A program made the translations under genes and the position numbers. From the NCBI GenBank assembly GCA_949987705.1, contig OX465282.1, positions 34,064,039 through 34,128,038 of the forward strand: 64,000 bases of DNA, written 5' to 3'. How positions within the stretch are numbered: the first letter of the stretch is position 1; each line of letters starts with the position of its first letter. The DNA comes from Thereva unica (Eukaryota; Arthropoda; Insecta; Diptera; Therevidae). The notes under the pieces are model-generated. The model was not told the origin of the DNA. It was given only the letters and a program-made list of their open reading frames with translations, and made no database searches. Below are positions 31,881 through 43,810 of this stretch, piece after piece.

Positions 31881-33573
31881 TATATAGATTTTCGAGGGAT
31901 ACCGAATCAGACCACTATTTGCGGGTCCCTTTTCGTCCCTCTGCCTAGAGTCATCCTATTGGGGTTGCAGTGGGTTGTCCCATTGCTCCCTTGCTTCGAC
32001 TCCCCTAGTTATCGCAAGTAGCTGATTGAAGGGAGTCTGCCTCATGTCCTCCATCCAATGGAGTCCAGTTATGGCAGCCCTTTTTCTCGCCACCGCCGGA
32101 CAGTGACACACTATGTGTGTGGCCGTCTCAGGCTCCTCCAGGCACATCCGACAGGTGTCATCCTCCAGAATTCCCATTCTTTTTAGGTGATACCTGAAAC
32201 ATCCGTGTCCTGTAATCAGTGCCACCAACCATCTGAGAGTTCTCCTTTGCATATGCAGGATCCTTCTTCTGGCTGCGGTAATCGGCAACGTAAGCACCAT
32301 CTTTGCATGCCTACACGTGGTCATAGCGTCCCACCGTCTCCGGTGTTCCTCAGCGACCCATTTCTCGATGCAGTTCCTCACCAACCCTCTGCCAATGGCA
32401 GAGTATGGCTCCGGTCCCCAGAATTCCGAGGTTGACCCCTGTTTTGCCAGGTTGTCAGCCTTTTCGCTCCCATCGATGCCTGTATGTCCTCTAACCCAAG
32501 CTAGCGTCACGTTGTTTTGTTTCGCACACCTGTTCAGTTTTTGGACACATTCCAACGCCAGAGACGCATTAATCTCTGTCTGATTCATGCGCTTAATCAC
32601 AGCCTGATTGTCCAGTGCTATAAGGATACTTCTTCCCTGCACCTGACCATCATTTATGTGATCCAGCGCGTGCAGCAGAGCAAGCATTTCCGCCTGGTAG
32701 ACTGAGGTGTAATTCCCCAATTCTGCCGTCAATCATGGATCCATTCTTGAAGATATATATGTCTTCCGGCCTCCCTTCCGGGAGCGTTCCATTCCCTATG
32801 AGGGTTTTATGATACCTTTCGGTCACCCTCATTTTTGTGATCCCTTCCATGGGCATCATGAGCTCCCTAATCCCGTTGATGCGATCCAGAATATTCATGT
32901 GCCCATATAAGGCTCCTGACGCATGCCATGCGGCATCCCGTCTCATCCGAATCGCTGAGGCTGCCGCAGTCTTCATCACCTGGAGATCTAACGGCAGCAG
33001 ACCTAACAGCGCCTCCAATGCCGCGGCGGGTGTGGTACGGAAAGCACCGCTCACACCTACGCTGGCCATTCTTTGCACCTTGTCCAAATGCCTCTTGACG
33101 GTTTTCTGTGTGACTTTAGTCCACCAGATCACCGAGGCATAAGTTATGATGGGTCTCACCATCATGGTATATGTCCAGTATGCTAACCTTGGTGAGATAC
33201 CCCACCTTAGTCCACATACTCTTCTGCACTGGTGAAGCACCCTTGCCGCCTTCTTAATCTTCTCTTCAACGTGGTATTTCCAGGTTAGTCGCGAGTCCAA
33301 GTATACCCCCAAGTATTGATCCTCAATCCAAAAAGCATGAGGGGCTGAAAATCCAGATCTTTAATCTTCCTAGTGAAGATTATCGCGTCTGTTTTATTAG
33401 CATTTATGGTGAGGCCCTGTTCCGTACACCACTGCTAAACCACTTGGAGTGCATTCCTCATGATATCTGCCGTAGTGCTCATAAACTTGCCACGTGCCAC
33501 AATCGCTACATCATCTGCATACCCAACGGTATGCACGCCCATTACCTCTAGCCGCCTGAGCAGAGTGTCCACA
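31881..33573 (-). pseudogene. 5'-truncated LINE with RNase H (I/LOA-like)
   Basis: Flanked by a 14-bp direct repeat, agcttgccgggtta, at 31867-31880 and 33574-33587, the mark of target-primed insertion. Coding runs on minus from within the RT palm (GYADDVAIVARG, about 33480-33524) through the thumb (33312-32650) to an RNase H domain (32732-31956). The RNase H domain has QAE, LDNQA and GHTGIDGSEKADNLA. The first RNase H Asp appears as KNGS instead of TDGS. A terminal CCHC-like cluster is present (CRMCLEEPETATHIVCHC). There are frameshifts near 33310-33340 and 32700. The EN and ORF1 regions are lost by 5' truncation. RNase H places it in the I/R1/LOA/Outcast assemblage; the precise clade is uncertain. 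Confidence 0.9.
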
Positions 33574-33587
33574 AGCTTGCCGGGTTA

Positions 33588-34831
33588 GTATAGTTTTCTT
33601 ATATTTCATGAAAATATTTTCAACTTATTAATTTCGTACATTTGCCGGTTTGTTTTCGTGATAGTGCTGTGTCGTTCGCGAATGATCCGTTCGTTCTGAA
33701 CGGAACAGCGTACTGAGCCACATGAACTGGTTCACTAATTAGTACATGTTCCGTTCTTTCGTTCAATGGTACTGCACTGATTCACTCCGTGAAAAGGCCG
33801 GAAACACATATCCGCACCGCGTCCGCGTAAAAATAAACTCAAGTAATTTGACTCGGTGCAGACACGGAAATGCGGATATGTATGTCCCGGCCTAAATGCG
33901 AACTGGACGCGGTTCGCCCACAAGAAGTTAATGCCTAGAACGGTTGCTTCTTTCGCTAGGCAATTTGAATTAACTAATAAATTAACAGTATAATAATACA
34001 TTTTTAATCCAAAAGCCAAAAGAAACTCTAAAGTCATACTAACTTTCCGGCAAGACGAGTTGATTCGAATGAACACCCGCCAAGGCTCTACAAAGATTCT
34101 TACGCCTACGTATATATGTATAGATAACTGTAATATATTTTTTACTTCAACAACACTTTCTACAAGTATTATCTATCTAAATATAAAACCTAATAAATTT
34201 CTAAAATGATTGGTATTATTTTACCAAACACCCAAGTCACAAGGGAATTTTCCCTGAAATCTTAAACAAAGCACCCCAAGGAAAACCCGCTCATATACAC
34301 TCGCAGCACAAAAGATTCTAGTCCTTGAGGGGGCTTTGAAATATAATTCAAGCCAAGAATAAAGAAATTGTTAAAAGAAAGCCTTTTGTAATTGCTATTT
34401 ACTATTACTTACATTTACTTGACTCTACTCGACATAAAAATTGTTCTTTGTTCGCTGCCCCAAAAACCCACGTTGTACTTATTGCTCGCTAATGTTATGA
34501 AATATAGCACAGGTAGAAATTGTAAATAAAACGAAAAAGGTGAGAAGGCATGACTTCTGCCGATTAAGCGAAATTAATATTTATGTAATTATCGATTTTT
34601 GAGCAATTTAGATAAGATGTAATTAAGTAATAATTTAGATTAATGCATTTGATTATTTTGGCATTTACATTTGTGTAATTATTGTTTTTATTTCAATTAA
34701 CGCATTCGTTTCGGTTGACGCATTGCTAGATTTTTAGATTGGTTTTGGTTGACGTTTATAACATCCTTTCTTTTAAATATAGCTTTTTAGATGGATTAAT
34801 TTCTTTCTAAGAATATCTATACCTATAGAGG
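33588..34831. other. Non-coding DNA with one small hairpin
   Basis: No gene is seen. At 33796-33892 an imperfect inverted repeat (ggccggaaacacatatccgca and tgcggatatgtatgtcccggcc) forms a 97-bp hairpin that may be a tiny MITE. The rest is AT-rich. Confidence 0.5.
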
Positions 34832-37287
34832 AAGAGCCAGCGACATATTTTGGGTTGCCATTTCATTAGTCATGAAAATTTCCACACTGAATCTTATACA
34901 CCTGCTGAACAATAAAAGCCAATTCTGGCAGCCCCCAGTGGCCGGAAAGTAGTACCCTAAAATTACAAAGGGGGTAGGAAATAAAGTTCAATTTTGTTAT
35001 AGTATTAGTCATGAATTTTCAGGACATTGTTTTTGATGGTATTCTCTATTTATAAAAATTATTGCCAGAACATTTCCCCTTCACCAAAGTGCCGCCAGAA
35101 CGCTGTAAATATTCATTTAATAAAACGCTATTTTTGTTATTTCATTATAGTTGAGTCGTCAGAGTCAGACTAAATGTTAACTGACGAAACTTTTTCTAAA
35201 AATATAGTTTTTCGTGAGTAGAATATGTTAAAAAAGAGTTTCGGAAAATTGGTTGTACGCTGCCCCTAGAAAACCCCCTAAAAACAGAAAATTCCGTTTT
35301 TGGCTAATATCTCTTAAACGGTAAGTCCTATCCTAAAATATTGTTTACAAAGTTTGTAGATCATGCAATTATCTACAAAAAATGATATTATACATTTTCC
35401 CGTGCGAATCGCCGTTCATGAGATATCGCCGTTTTAAAGATTTAAAATACTCATCCCCTAATTCGTCACTTGTATAGGTCGCCAGACGTTCAATAAATCC
35501 TCTGTTGCACTACGTGGGTAATATTTTCAGAGGTGATTCCAGGATAGTTTTGGAGAGAAAAATTGTTCTACAGAGGGGGAATTAAAAAGTGTGATCTAAA
35601 TCCCACAATTCTTCGTTTTTTCAGAAAAATTCCAATATTTTAGCAATTTGGTCATATTTTGAACCTACATCAACTTGTGAACGGAGTCACTCAAGTTCCT
35701 TTTCTAAATATCATATAAAATAATACACATTTACCTAAAAGATGAACCTAATTACATTCATCATTGCGCTCCTTTAATCCCTCATGGGACATAGGGCGGA
35801 AACAGTTGCCCTCCAGCGGACTCTGTTTTGCGCGACAGCTCTCAGCTCCGACCAGGATCTCGCAGTTGTTGCGGCTTCTGCTAGTAGGGTTCTCCTCCAC
35901 GTTGTTCTAGGTCTTCCGACTCGACGGGATCCTTGCGGATTCCAGTCGAGGGCCTGTTTGGCTAGATTTTCGTTTTGGCGTCGCAAGGTGTGGCCAACCC
36001 AATTCCATTTCCTTCGTCTTATTTGGTCGTCTATCCTTTCTTGGCCGGCACGGCACCATAGTTCTTCGTTTGAAATTCTATCCTGCCAGCGGATTTTTAG
36101 GATTCGACGCAGGCATCTGTTGATGAAGACTTGTAGGCGCCCTGTGATGAATTGGGTGACTTTCCATGTTTCGCAACCGTATAAAAGTACTGCCTTAACG
36201 TTGGAGTTGAACAGCCGCAATTTGGTGTTAGTTGAGATCTCCGTTGATCTCCATATGCGGAACAGGCATGCATATGCGCCTCGTGCTTTATTTATTCTGG
36301 AACTGACATCTTCTTCTGCACCACCATTTTCGGTAATAATACTTCCGAGGTAGCAGAATTTATCGACCAGTTCCACGTCACGGTTATTCAGCGCAGTCCG
36401 TTCAATAGTGTTTGCATTTATCCGCATTACATTGCTCTGCGATAATTCGTCTAGGAGTTATTCAACTTTAAGTAAATATTAAAAAAATACATTTTTTTCT
36501 TTCGTAAACACCCTGTATCGTAGTGGATAGTGGGGATAGCCCCCTCTGTAGAATAATTTTTCTCTCCAAAACCATCCTGGAATCACCTCTGAAAATATTA
36601 CCCACGTAGTGCAACAGAGGATTTATTGAACGTCTGGCGACCTATACAAGTGGCGAATTAGGGGATGAGTATTTTAAATCTTTAAAACGGCGATATCTCA
36701 TGAACGGCGATTCGCACGGGAAAATGTATAATATCATTTTTTGTAGATAATTGCATGATCTACAAACTTTGTAAACAATATTTTAGGATAGGACTTACCG
36801 TTTAAGAGATATTAGCCAAAAACGAAATTTTCTGTTTTTAGGGGGTTTTCTAGGGGCAGCGTACAACCAATTTTCCGAAACTCTTTTTTAACATATTCTA
36901 CTCACGAAAAACTATATTTTTAGAAAAAGTTTCGTCAGTTAACATTTAGTCTGACTCTGACGACTCAACTATAATGAAATAACAAAAATAGCGTTTTATT
37001 AAATGAATATTTACAGCGTTCTGGCGGCACTTTGGTGAAGGGGAAATGTTCTGGCAATAATTTTTATAAATAGAGAATACCATCAAAAACAATGTCCTGA
37101 AAATTCATGACTAATACTATAACAAAATTGAACTTTATTTCCTACCCCCTTTGTAATTTTAGGGTACTACATTCCGGCCACTGGGGGCTGCCAGAATTGG
37201 CTTTTATTGTTCAGCAGGTGTATAAGATTCAGTGTGGAAATTTTCATGACTAATGAAATGACAACCCAAAAAACGTCGCTGGCTCTT
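34832..37287. mobile_element. Foldback element with 748-bp inverted arms
   Basis: Arms 34832-35579 and 36540-37287 have the same length and differ at roughly ten positions by eye, with no indel seen. Ends read AAGAGCCAGCGAC. The centre (35580-36539) is 960 bp, of which 667 bp is a later LINE insertion, leaving about 290 bp of original spacer. No protein is encoded by the arms or spacer. A diverged half copy lies at 43556-44725. No target duplication beyond a possible GG could be assigned. Confidence 0.88.
35759..36425 (-). pseudogene. 5'-truncated LINE 3' end inside the foldback element
   Basis: Flanked by attacatt at 35751-35758 and 36426-36433 (8-bp duplication). The 217-residue frame (36427-35774) is the C-terminal part of a LINE ORF2: GSIITENGGAEEDVSSRINKA, YGCETWKVTQFITGRLQVF and GRPRTTWRRTLLAEAA. 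The same protein end occurs at 51204-51857, over 90% identical, so the two copies are recent relatives. The truncation begins after the RT palm. A 189-residue antisense frame over the same bases is a shadow. The clade is probably RTE-like; tentative. Confidence 0.88.
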
Positions 37288-39096
37288 GGTCTACTAGACC
37301 ATGTCACCATGCGAATGAGTTCGTATCTGTTTAGATTAATGAAAAGGCATCCCAGTAGGACAAATTGATTTCTTCTCATAGTGGGAGGGAGCATTTTTTT
37401 TCTTGCAATGCAAGTAGAATCATAGGAAGAATTCTTGCATACCTGCAGGCTTCCCCAGGAAGAATTCCCCTATCTTGTTCTTCCCATTGATTATAGAGTA
37501 AGTAGATATGGACAAACATCTTTCAGGTTAGTTTGTTAGATGGCGATAGTTACACTGATTTAAGTTTTAGGGCTGCGAATTTCTGTTGTAAACCTCTAAA
37601 ATTAACGGGAATGGGGTTTCAACATTAGTTTAATAATATAAATAATAATATTTCTTTCTAAGTGCATAATAATACTAAAATAGACACATTTTTTAATTTT
37701 GGTATTTTTTAGAAGAAATTAAAAAAAAAACAGGTTTGCGCCTGAATTTTAAAAAGCATTTCAAAGCCCTTGACGCATGTTAGAAGAAAAGCCATTTCAG
37801 TTTCTGTTTTGTTTTGGAAGGGGGCGGGTGGGCTAAAATAATGAGATTTCTTGGTCGGTGGCTGAAATTTATGAATGAAGAAATTAATGCATGGGAAAAG
37901 ATGCAAATTTAATGGGAAATTGCGAATCGTTTTTTTTTTATTTTGAGAAAAATGAAGTAGGTTTTTTTAACAAAAAATCAAGTTTTTGTGTATTTATTTT
38001 TATTGTTACTTATAGAGACAATTATAAGCATTTAGTTTGGTTTAATTTAAATACATATATGTATGTATTTGCTTACAATAATGGAGAATAATAAAAAATA
38101 TCAGATTTTTCGTTTAACTTCATGTTTCTCAAGAGTAGAAGAAAGAAAGGTTCCGATTTTAACAGATTTTTATAAATTTATTATTGTTTACTTTATCAGT
38201 CCGCCCGTCCTCCGCTCAGGGAACAACAACAAAGGGTGCCCTACTCCGATAATTAGGTAGAGTTTATGGTAGGAGAGTATTTGGATCTTACAATCCAGAG
38301 TCAAAGTCGTTACTCATATTTAAAAAAAAAAGTAAGATGATTTTAACAAAATTTCAACCGTCAATAACTTTTTAAAGGATGCCCAAGGGCTAATTCCAAA
38401 AGAAACATGTTCAGGTCAACCTCCCTTACAACTCCTACCACCTGGAAGTGCGATGATATTGTAAATAATTACCCAAAACTCTAAGAATTTTGGAATATTA
38501 TGTACGTGTATTTGTATATCAAACTTATTTGTATATCACGGCAACCTGCCGTGAAAACCCATAATTAGTGGCGGGTGCCTCGGCACAAAAACTCTCTTGT
38601 TTTGTGTGAAGAAAAGATTACAAACAATCAAAAAAGAAATTTGTAGATGCAGACACATTGTGTAACTATAAGCTAGTTTATTTATCAGTTCTAAATAATT
38701 TCGTCAATTTTTTCAATAATTTTTAATATTTTTTTTTTGTTCAAAGGTAAATTTTTTTTAACAGTTGTTACTTTGCAAATTACTGAATTGATTGAGTAGA
38801 AGAAAAAACACTCCTCTTCAAAAATTACATACATTTTTGCAGGAACTTTAGAGTAGAGTTATGCGTGCAACGGAAGAAGTGAAAAATTCGATGGCTTCTC
38901 TAAAACTGTAAAATTAACTTACATCTCAGTTCTAAAGAACTAATTTGAGAACATCGTTTGTGACCGTTCAATCAAGGTAGTACTGGATGACGTCGGATCT
39001 CGGCTGGCGTTCCAAAGGGTCAATATAAAACAAGCACGGACCAGACCTTGTCTTGTGCCTTGTGAACTCTGATCCTTATGAAAATTGGTACCACTC
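37288..39096. other. No gene; traces of a LINE
   Basis: Mostly AT-rich DNA without domains. At 38958-39010 the sequence ccgttcaatcaaggtagtact and following bases match the RT remnant near 20745, so a short LINE relic lies here. Confidence 0.45.
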
Positions 39097-39471
39097 TGGG
39101 GTCATCCATTAAATACGTGCGCCTCAAAGGGGGGGGAGGGTAAGAGCCGAGTGTGACGAAAACATACGATCATTTTGGGGAGTAGGGGGGGTTCTTGATG
39201 ATAAGTACGTGCGTTTTAAATTTCCCAAACATTTGATTTTCGAAACATTTTTTCTTAACAACATTTTATACAATTTAGTTTTTAAATAAAGACAGGAATA
39301 AGATGGAACACTAAACTTTTTTTCATGACATTTCAGGGGGGGGGGTATTTTTTTAAAAAACGGACGTACTTTGAGGGGGGGGGGGCTCGAGAAAAATTAC
39401 AAAAGCGCACGAAGGGGGAGGGGGGTCTAGTTTTTGGCCATTTTCGCGCACGTATTTTATGGATGACCCCA
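39097..39471. mobile_element. MITE with TGGGGTCATCCAT ends
   Basis: Begins tggggtcatccattaaatacgtgcg and ends cgcacgtattttatggatgacccca, an inverted repeat of about 25 bp. The interior holds several G-runs of 7-12 bases and repeated cgtacttt/cgtgcgt motifs. No coding capacity. Target duplication not resolved. Confidence 0.8.
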
Positions 39472-39542
39472 CTTCCCTTTTTCTCAGGGGGCAAAAATAA
39501 TCTAATATCTAACTCATATCTCTTAACATCTTAAGATACAAA

Positions 39543-39665
39543 TCCACCAAGGCAAACAAACAATTGCTCGCCAGTAAAATGACGTGACGAAGCTATGCAC
39601 ATCTGAAACATCATCTTTTTACGTCATTATCACGTCAAAAGCCTGCGAACAAATGCCTTGGTGGA
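39543..39665. repeat. Small inverted repeat, tccaccaaggca ends
   Basis: tccaccaaggca at 39543 pairs with tgccttggtgga at its right end. Inside, aatgacgtgacg pairs loosely with cgtcattatcacgtc. A 123-bp hairpin, possibly a MITE. Confidence 0.6.
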
Positions 39666-39699
39666 CTCGTACCTTTAGACGTAATTTTATCTTCAAATG

Positions 39700-39877
39700 C
39701 CCTATTCCGTATTACAATATTCTTAAATCCGATCCGAAAACGAAACATCTTTCAAGTAAAAATATGCCAATATTGTTAAATTTTCATGTAAAATGAATGC
39801 CACCAATATTGTAAAATAAAATACGGTTTCGGCATTTCGTTAAAAACAATATGACAATATTGTAATAGAGAATAAGG
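39700..39877. mobile_element. Small MITE-like inverted repeat
   Basis: Left end ccctattccgtattacaatatt and right end aatattgtaatagagaataagg are reverse complements at about 19 of 22 positions. 178 bp, no coding capacity. It abuts the LINE fragment that follows. Confidence 0.55.
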
Positions 39878-40090
39878 TCCCAGATCTGCGATGGAGTAAT
39901 CACATATTCAAACTCGCCAAACAAGCTTATCAATGCCTGAGATTCCTTAAGAGATGCAAGTTCCTCCTTCAGCCAGCTGCCCTGACTACAATCTACAAGT
40001 CCTACATTCCGCCTTGTATTGAATTGTATTGAACATAACTCGTATATCTGGGCAGAAGTTCTATTCCCAGGCCACACCCCATACGACTGA
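39878..40090 (+). pseudogene. LINE RT C-terminal fragment (Jockey/CR1-like)
   Basis: Reads LRWSNHIFKLAKQAYQCLRF then LKRCKFLLQPAALTTIYKSYIPPCIE, then after a shift YIWAEVLFPGHTPYD. This is the conserved region after the RT domain in Jockey/CR1-type LINEs. The 5' part is missing. It may belong to the same family as 19492-20860. Confidence 0.7.
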
Positions 40091-40972
40091 TGACCCCGAC
40101 CAAAAGTTCACGAGCCTTACGGCACAAGCCACCATCGATAACCTCGATACTTCGGGAGCATCCAGTTAGCAATATTATAACATTATTAATATTAAGTAAG
40201 TCAGGTGTAAGCTTTTCTTTGGAAAAATTAAATTAAAGAACAAAGCTTCAGCCTCGGTTTAGTCTTTATCAAAATGCGGCTGGTTGTAATTACTATAATT
40301 TGTTTAATCGTCCCCTCAATTTATTTTAACTCGTTATAAATCCTTAGTTTTTGTTGTAATAAAAGACTAAATTTAATTGTTTTTGACAATTGCATGGCGC
40401 GAACCTCTACCACCCTAAAAACTAGCTTGCCTTGGCTGGAGAAGGTGCAAAATGAAGAAGGTGCATTGGCGATAGCACTCTTTTGCTCCTCTATAGACTC
40501 TTCAAGCCACTGTAGAAATGTAGGAGCCCTCGCTAACTTTTACCACTTTTATCTACATGCACCTCTTTTCCCCAAGACTAGCCAACTCGGCCCATCCCAG
40601 GCCCACTACATACCTCCCCTTCGTTAATAAATATAACACACAGTCGGTGTTACTGGGACCATATATGTAACACCTCACAGATAAAACCCAAGGTTCATCG
40701 AAATCTATTGACGCACTATCCAGACTAACCTAAACTTATTAATAGACATGCATCCTAACTTGAAGGACATAACGTACTAACGGTACAAAGGGTTGGACTT
40801 GACCATGCGACATAAATAACGATAAATAAAATCAAAAATAAAAATTATTTTATATATGTATGTATATCAATAATAATACAATTATCCGTAAAAATTTCAA
40901 ATTTGTACGAATTAAAATACCTGAGAAAAAATCTAAAAATTTATCACCTTTTCGCTAAAAAAGTGAAATAAT
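40091..40972. other. No recognisable gene
   Basis: AT-rich DNA; frames are short and featureless. Confidence 0.45.
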
Positions 40973-41265
40973 GGCCCCTATTGCGAGTGTCGATTAACGA
41001 TCGACTCGACTATAGTCGATTGTGTCGATTAATTTTCTTTTTGGCATTGTGTAACCTAATCGACAAATATTTGGACTACTTGATTTAGAAAATTATGTTG
41101 AGCAGTTTTTTGTTAAAATTCCTGGAAAATTTTGTCGTGAGCAAAAAAGCAATCGATAAAAGTCGACTGTCAGATCGACATTCGCAATATCAAACTAAAT
41201 AATCGGCAGTCGACAATCGATAAATGTCGCTTGTCGATTAGCTATCGACACTCGCAATAGGGGCC
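40973..41265. mobile_element. MITE, GGCCCCTATTGCGAG-ended family
   Basis: 293 bp with ends ggcccctattgcgagtgtcgat and its reverse complement. The inside is rich in (g)tcgat and atcgac in both orientations, so the TIRs extend into a zone of repeated short motifs that could bind a transposase. AAT flanks both ends (40970-40972, 41266-41268), the same duplication as the GGCCTCG family. No coding capacity. Confidence 0.85.
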
Positions 41266-41984
41266 AATCCCTTCAAACCCATTTCATTTCTCAAGATAAC
41301 AAAAACATCGTTGTAGCCAAATTTCCCATTAAAGTTGCTCGCCGCTCGCCCATTCATTTTTCCCCCATTGTCAAATTTCACCCATCGCCCACGAAATCAT
41401 CATCATTTTTTCATCCTCCTTGCCCTTCCTGAACAAAGCAGCAGGAGTAAGCGCATAGGAATCTATTTTTAGATCCGCAGCCACTAAAATCAAAGCCGCA
41501 GCTTCTGATTTTGTTTTCAAATGCGCAAAGGGCTTTCACATAAACAAGAAAAGTTTATTTCAGAAACTAAGCATATATAGCGGAGCATAAAACGATAAAA
41601 CCCTGCGATATTAGCGCCCCCAGCTCGTGGTGCCGTAACCTGAAGTTAATTTGACTCGCGTTTGTCCATATCTACTTAGTATATAATCAATGTTCTTCCT
41701 TTTCGTAAAAGATATTTGTGACCGCGGTGTGGTGAGCGGTTGTGATGCCTGGACGTATGCAGTCGGGTTAATGGGTGGGTATGCAATGGATTTAAATGTT
41801 TGGATTGATAGGTTTTTGGTGCCGTGGCGGGGGTATGCAAAGGGGTTTCTTTTCTTCTTTGATCCGCTTGCTGGCGGTCCGAGCGGGTCGTCCCCGAAAC
41901 GTATACGCTGCTGTGCATACCTCTGGATCTCGAGGTTCATTCACGTTTGGTTTCCATTCTTTACGAATTTGGCGACGTCTCGAG
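41266..41984. other. Unassigned DNA
   Basis: A 109-residue minus-strand frame (41611-41940) and overlapping frames lie just downstream of the LINE piece that follows and may be its 3' region. No domain is recognised. Confidence 0.4.
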
Positions 41985-43006
41985 CCTCGATATCTGATAA
42001 TCTTTAGGTCGTCCTCAATATCCTTCAGCCACGTTTTCTTCGCTGCCGATCGCTGAATTCTCCAGTCTGCCGGACGGTCTCGCCTCTCGCGATTATCATC
42101 TATTCGGTAATCATATCCAAACCACCGTAGGTGGTTGGTATTTCTTCGTCGATCAGTGTCTCCTGATCGAATGTTTGTCGAACTCGTTTCGAAAGCGATC
42201 GCGCAGGGAGACCCCGAGAATCTGCCTCAAGCATCGCATTTGGAAAACCTCGAGATTGTTTAAGCCTGGTTTAAGCTGTGTCCACGTTTCCGATCCTTAA
42301 AGAATCGTTTTGATGGTAATATTTGCTTTTTCCATATGCACCACTTGAGCAACGAGAATGTTTCTAGCCTTTTCGATCTGCACCTGAATGTGCATTAAAG
42401 TCCCCCGCGAATATGATTAATTCGGTTCGAGGTATCACATCCAGCGTCTGCTGATCGTAAAATTCGCGGTTTTTAGCGCCTGGGCTGATCTCGGTTGGCA
42501 CATAAACGGATAGGATATGGGTTTTGATCGTTCCACCGAGGGTTATAACCGCTAATCGTTCGGATATCGGTTAGAATGCGATAACGCTGTTGGCAGTCGT
42601 CGATCGACCATAAATCCGGCCACCAAGAATAATAAAGCGTCGTTTCGTCGATTGTTGACGGGACGATCGTCAATGCCCCGGGTCCGGTAAGGCGTAGCTC
42701 CGACAGCGCAGTAATTGATATTTTGCACTTCTATAATTCCATTGCCATGATTTCCTTTAGACCGACGTGATGTCTTGTTCCTACATTTCGCGCTCCATCC
42801 CTGGTCCCAGCTGCCCCGCATGGAGTAGCGATTATTTCGTAAATAGTTAATTCGTATATCCATGCGATTTCCTGTCTAGTTTCTTCGGTTTCCCGATTCT
42901 TGTCAATTCGGCAGATAGAAGAGTCTCCTATGTTCACACCCTGGACTTTGGACAAGACGACGGCGGAGTAGGGTTTAAGAGCAATATCATGTTTGAATTT
43001 GATCAT
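41985..43006 (-). pseudogene. Rearranged LINE: endonuclease joined to C-terminal tail
   Basis: Reading on minus, about 43006-42400 gives an AP-endonuclease N-terminal region (NVGTRHHVGLKEIMAMEL, ISITALSELRLTGPG, then a VPS..IDETTLYYSWW block). From about 42300 to 41985 it gives the end of a LINE ORF2 (NNLEVFQMRCLRQILGVSLRDRFRN and STKKYQPPTVVW). The reverse transcriptase that should lie between is missing, so there is an internal deletion near 42330-42420. Several stops are present. GC content is higher than in the flanks. RTE-like by style; uncertain. Confidence 0.6.
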
Positions 43007-43555
43007 CAGGATGAATAATGGCTCATGTTGTGTTAGATTAGGGGAAATATGATTTTACTAAGGTAAACAATATCATGGTGTGACTCATAGAAATCTTAGA
43101 AATTTTACATGATTAGAAATTATCGGAGCGAGTGTGCAATGACGTTGCAGTGCTTTGTTTTCTCTCTTTGTTTAGGATAAGTCACCAGCGGAAATATGGC
43201 TTTGCGAACGTTAGCCTTCACCTTCAACCTGTAAGGTTTATGAAAAATTTTGAGAAACAAAGAACTGGAAATTGCATTAACATAAGAATATGCTTCCGTT
43301 AAAATAAGCTTACCGTTCATTTTCATTTTTTAAATATGAGTTTGAAGAGAATCATAAATAAAAAAGGAGACACTCACCTGAAAATAAATAAAATAAAATA
43401 AAAGTTAGTAAAAAATGGTTGTGGAATAAAATTTAAAATTATTTATCGTTTAATATATTTGCATAATATAGTTGTTGTTATATTAATGAAGTTTCATTAT
43501 TGGTTCTTGTACAGTCTAATCTACATATAATGCGTTGCTTTACGATTATTAGTCT
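43007..43555. other. No recognisable gene
   Basis: AT-rich DNA with short frames only. Confidence 0.45.
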
Positions 43556-43810
43556 AGGAGTTACTCAAGCGAGGTAAATTAAAAAAAAATACCTTTCGTT
43601 TCCGTAAACCCCCTGTATCTTAGTGGATAGTAGGGATAGCCCCCTCTCCAGATCAATTTTTTTCTCGCACACATCCAGGAATCACCCCTGAAAATAATAG
43701 CAACGTAGTCCAACAAAGGATTTATTGATCGTCTTATAACGTCCTATACAAGTCGCGAAAGAGTTCATGTGAGTAGGTATTTTAAATCTTTGAAACGGCA
43801 ATATCTCAGG

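Noticed and set aside
32187..33142. Plus-strand frames across 32.2-33.1 kb
   Set aside because: Shadows of the minus-strand LINE RT thumb and RNase H coding region.
35784..36353. 189-residue plus-strand open frame, with a near-identical partner on minus at 51278-51847
   Set aside because: Both lie antisense to the same LINE C-terminal coding region. The conservation comes from the LINE protein on the other strand.
41690..42007. 105-residue plus-strand frame with aromatic and Gly residues
   Set aside because: It overlaps antisense LINE material and a partner frame; no motif and no splice or start context.
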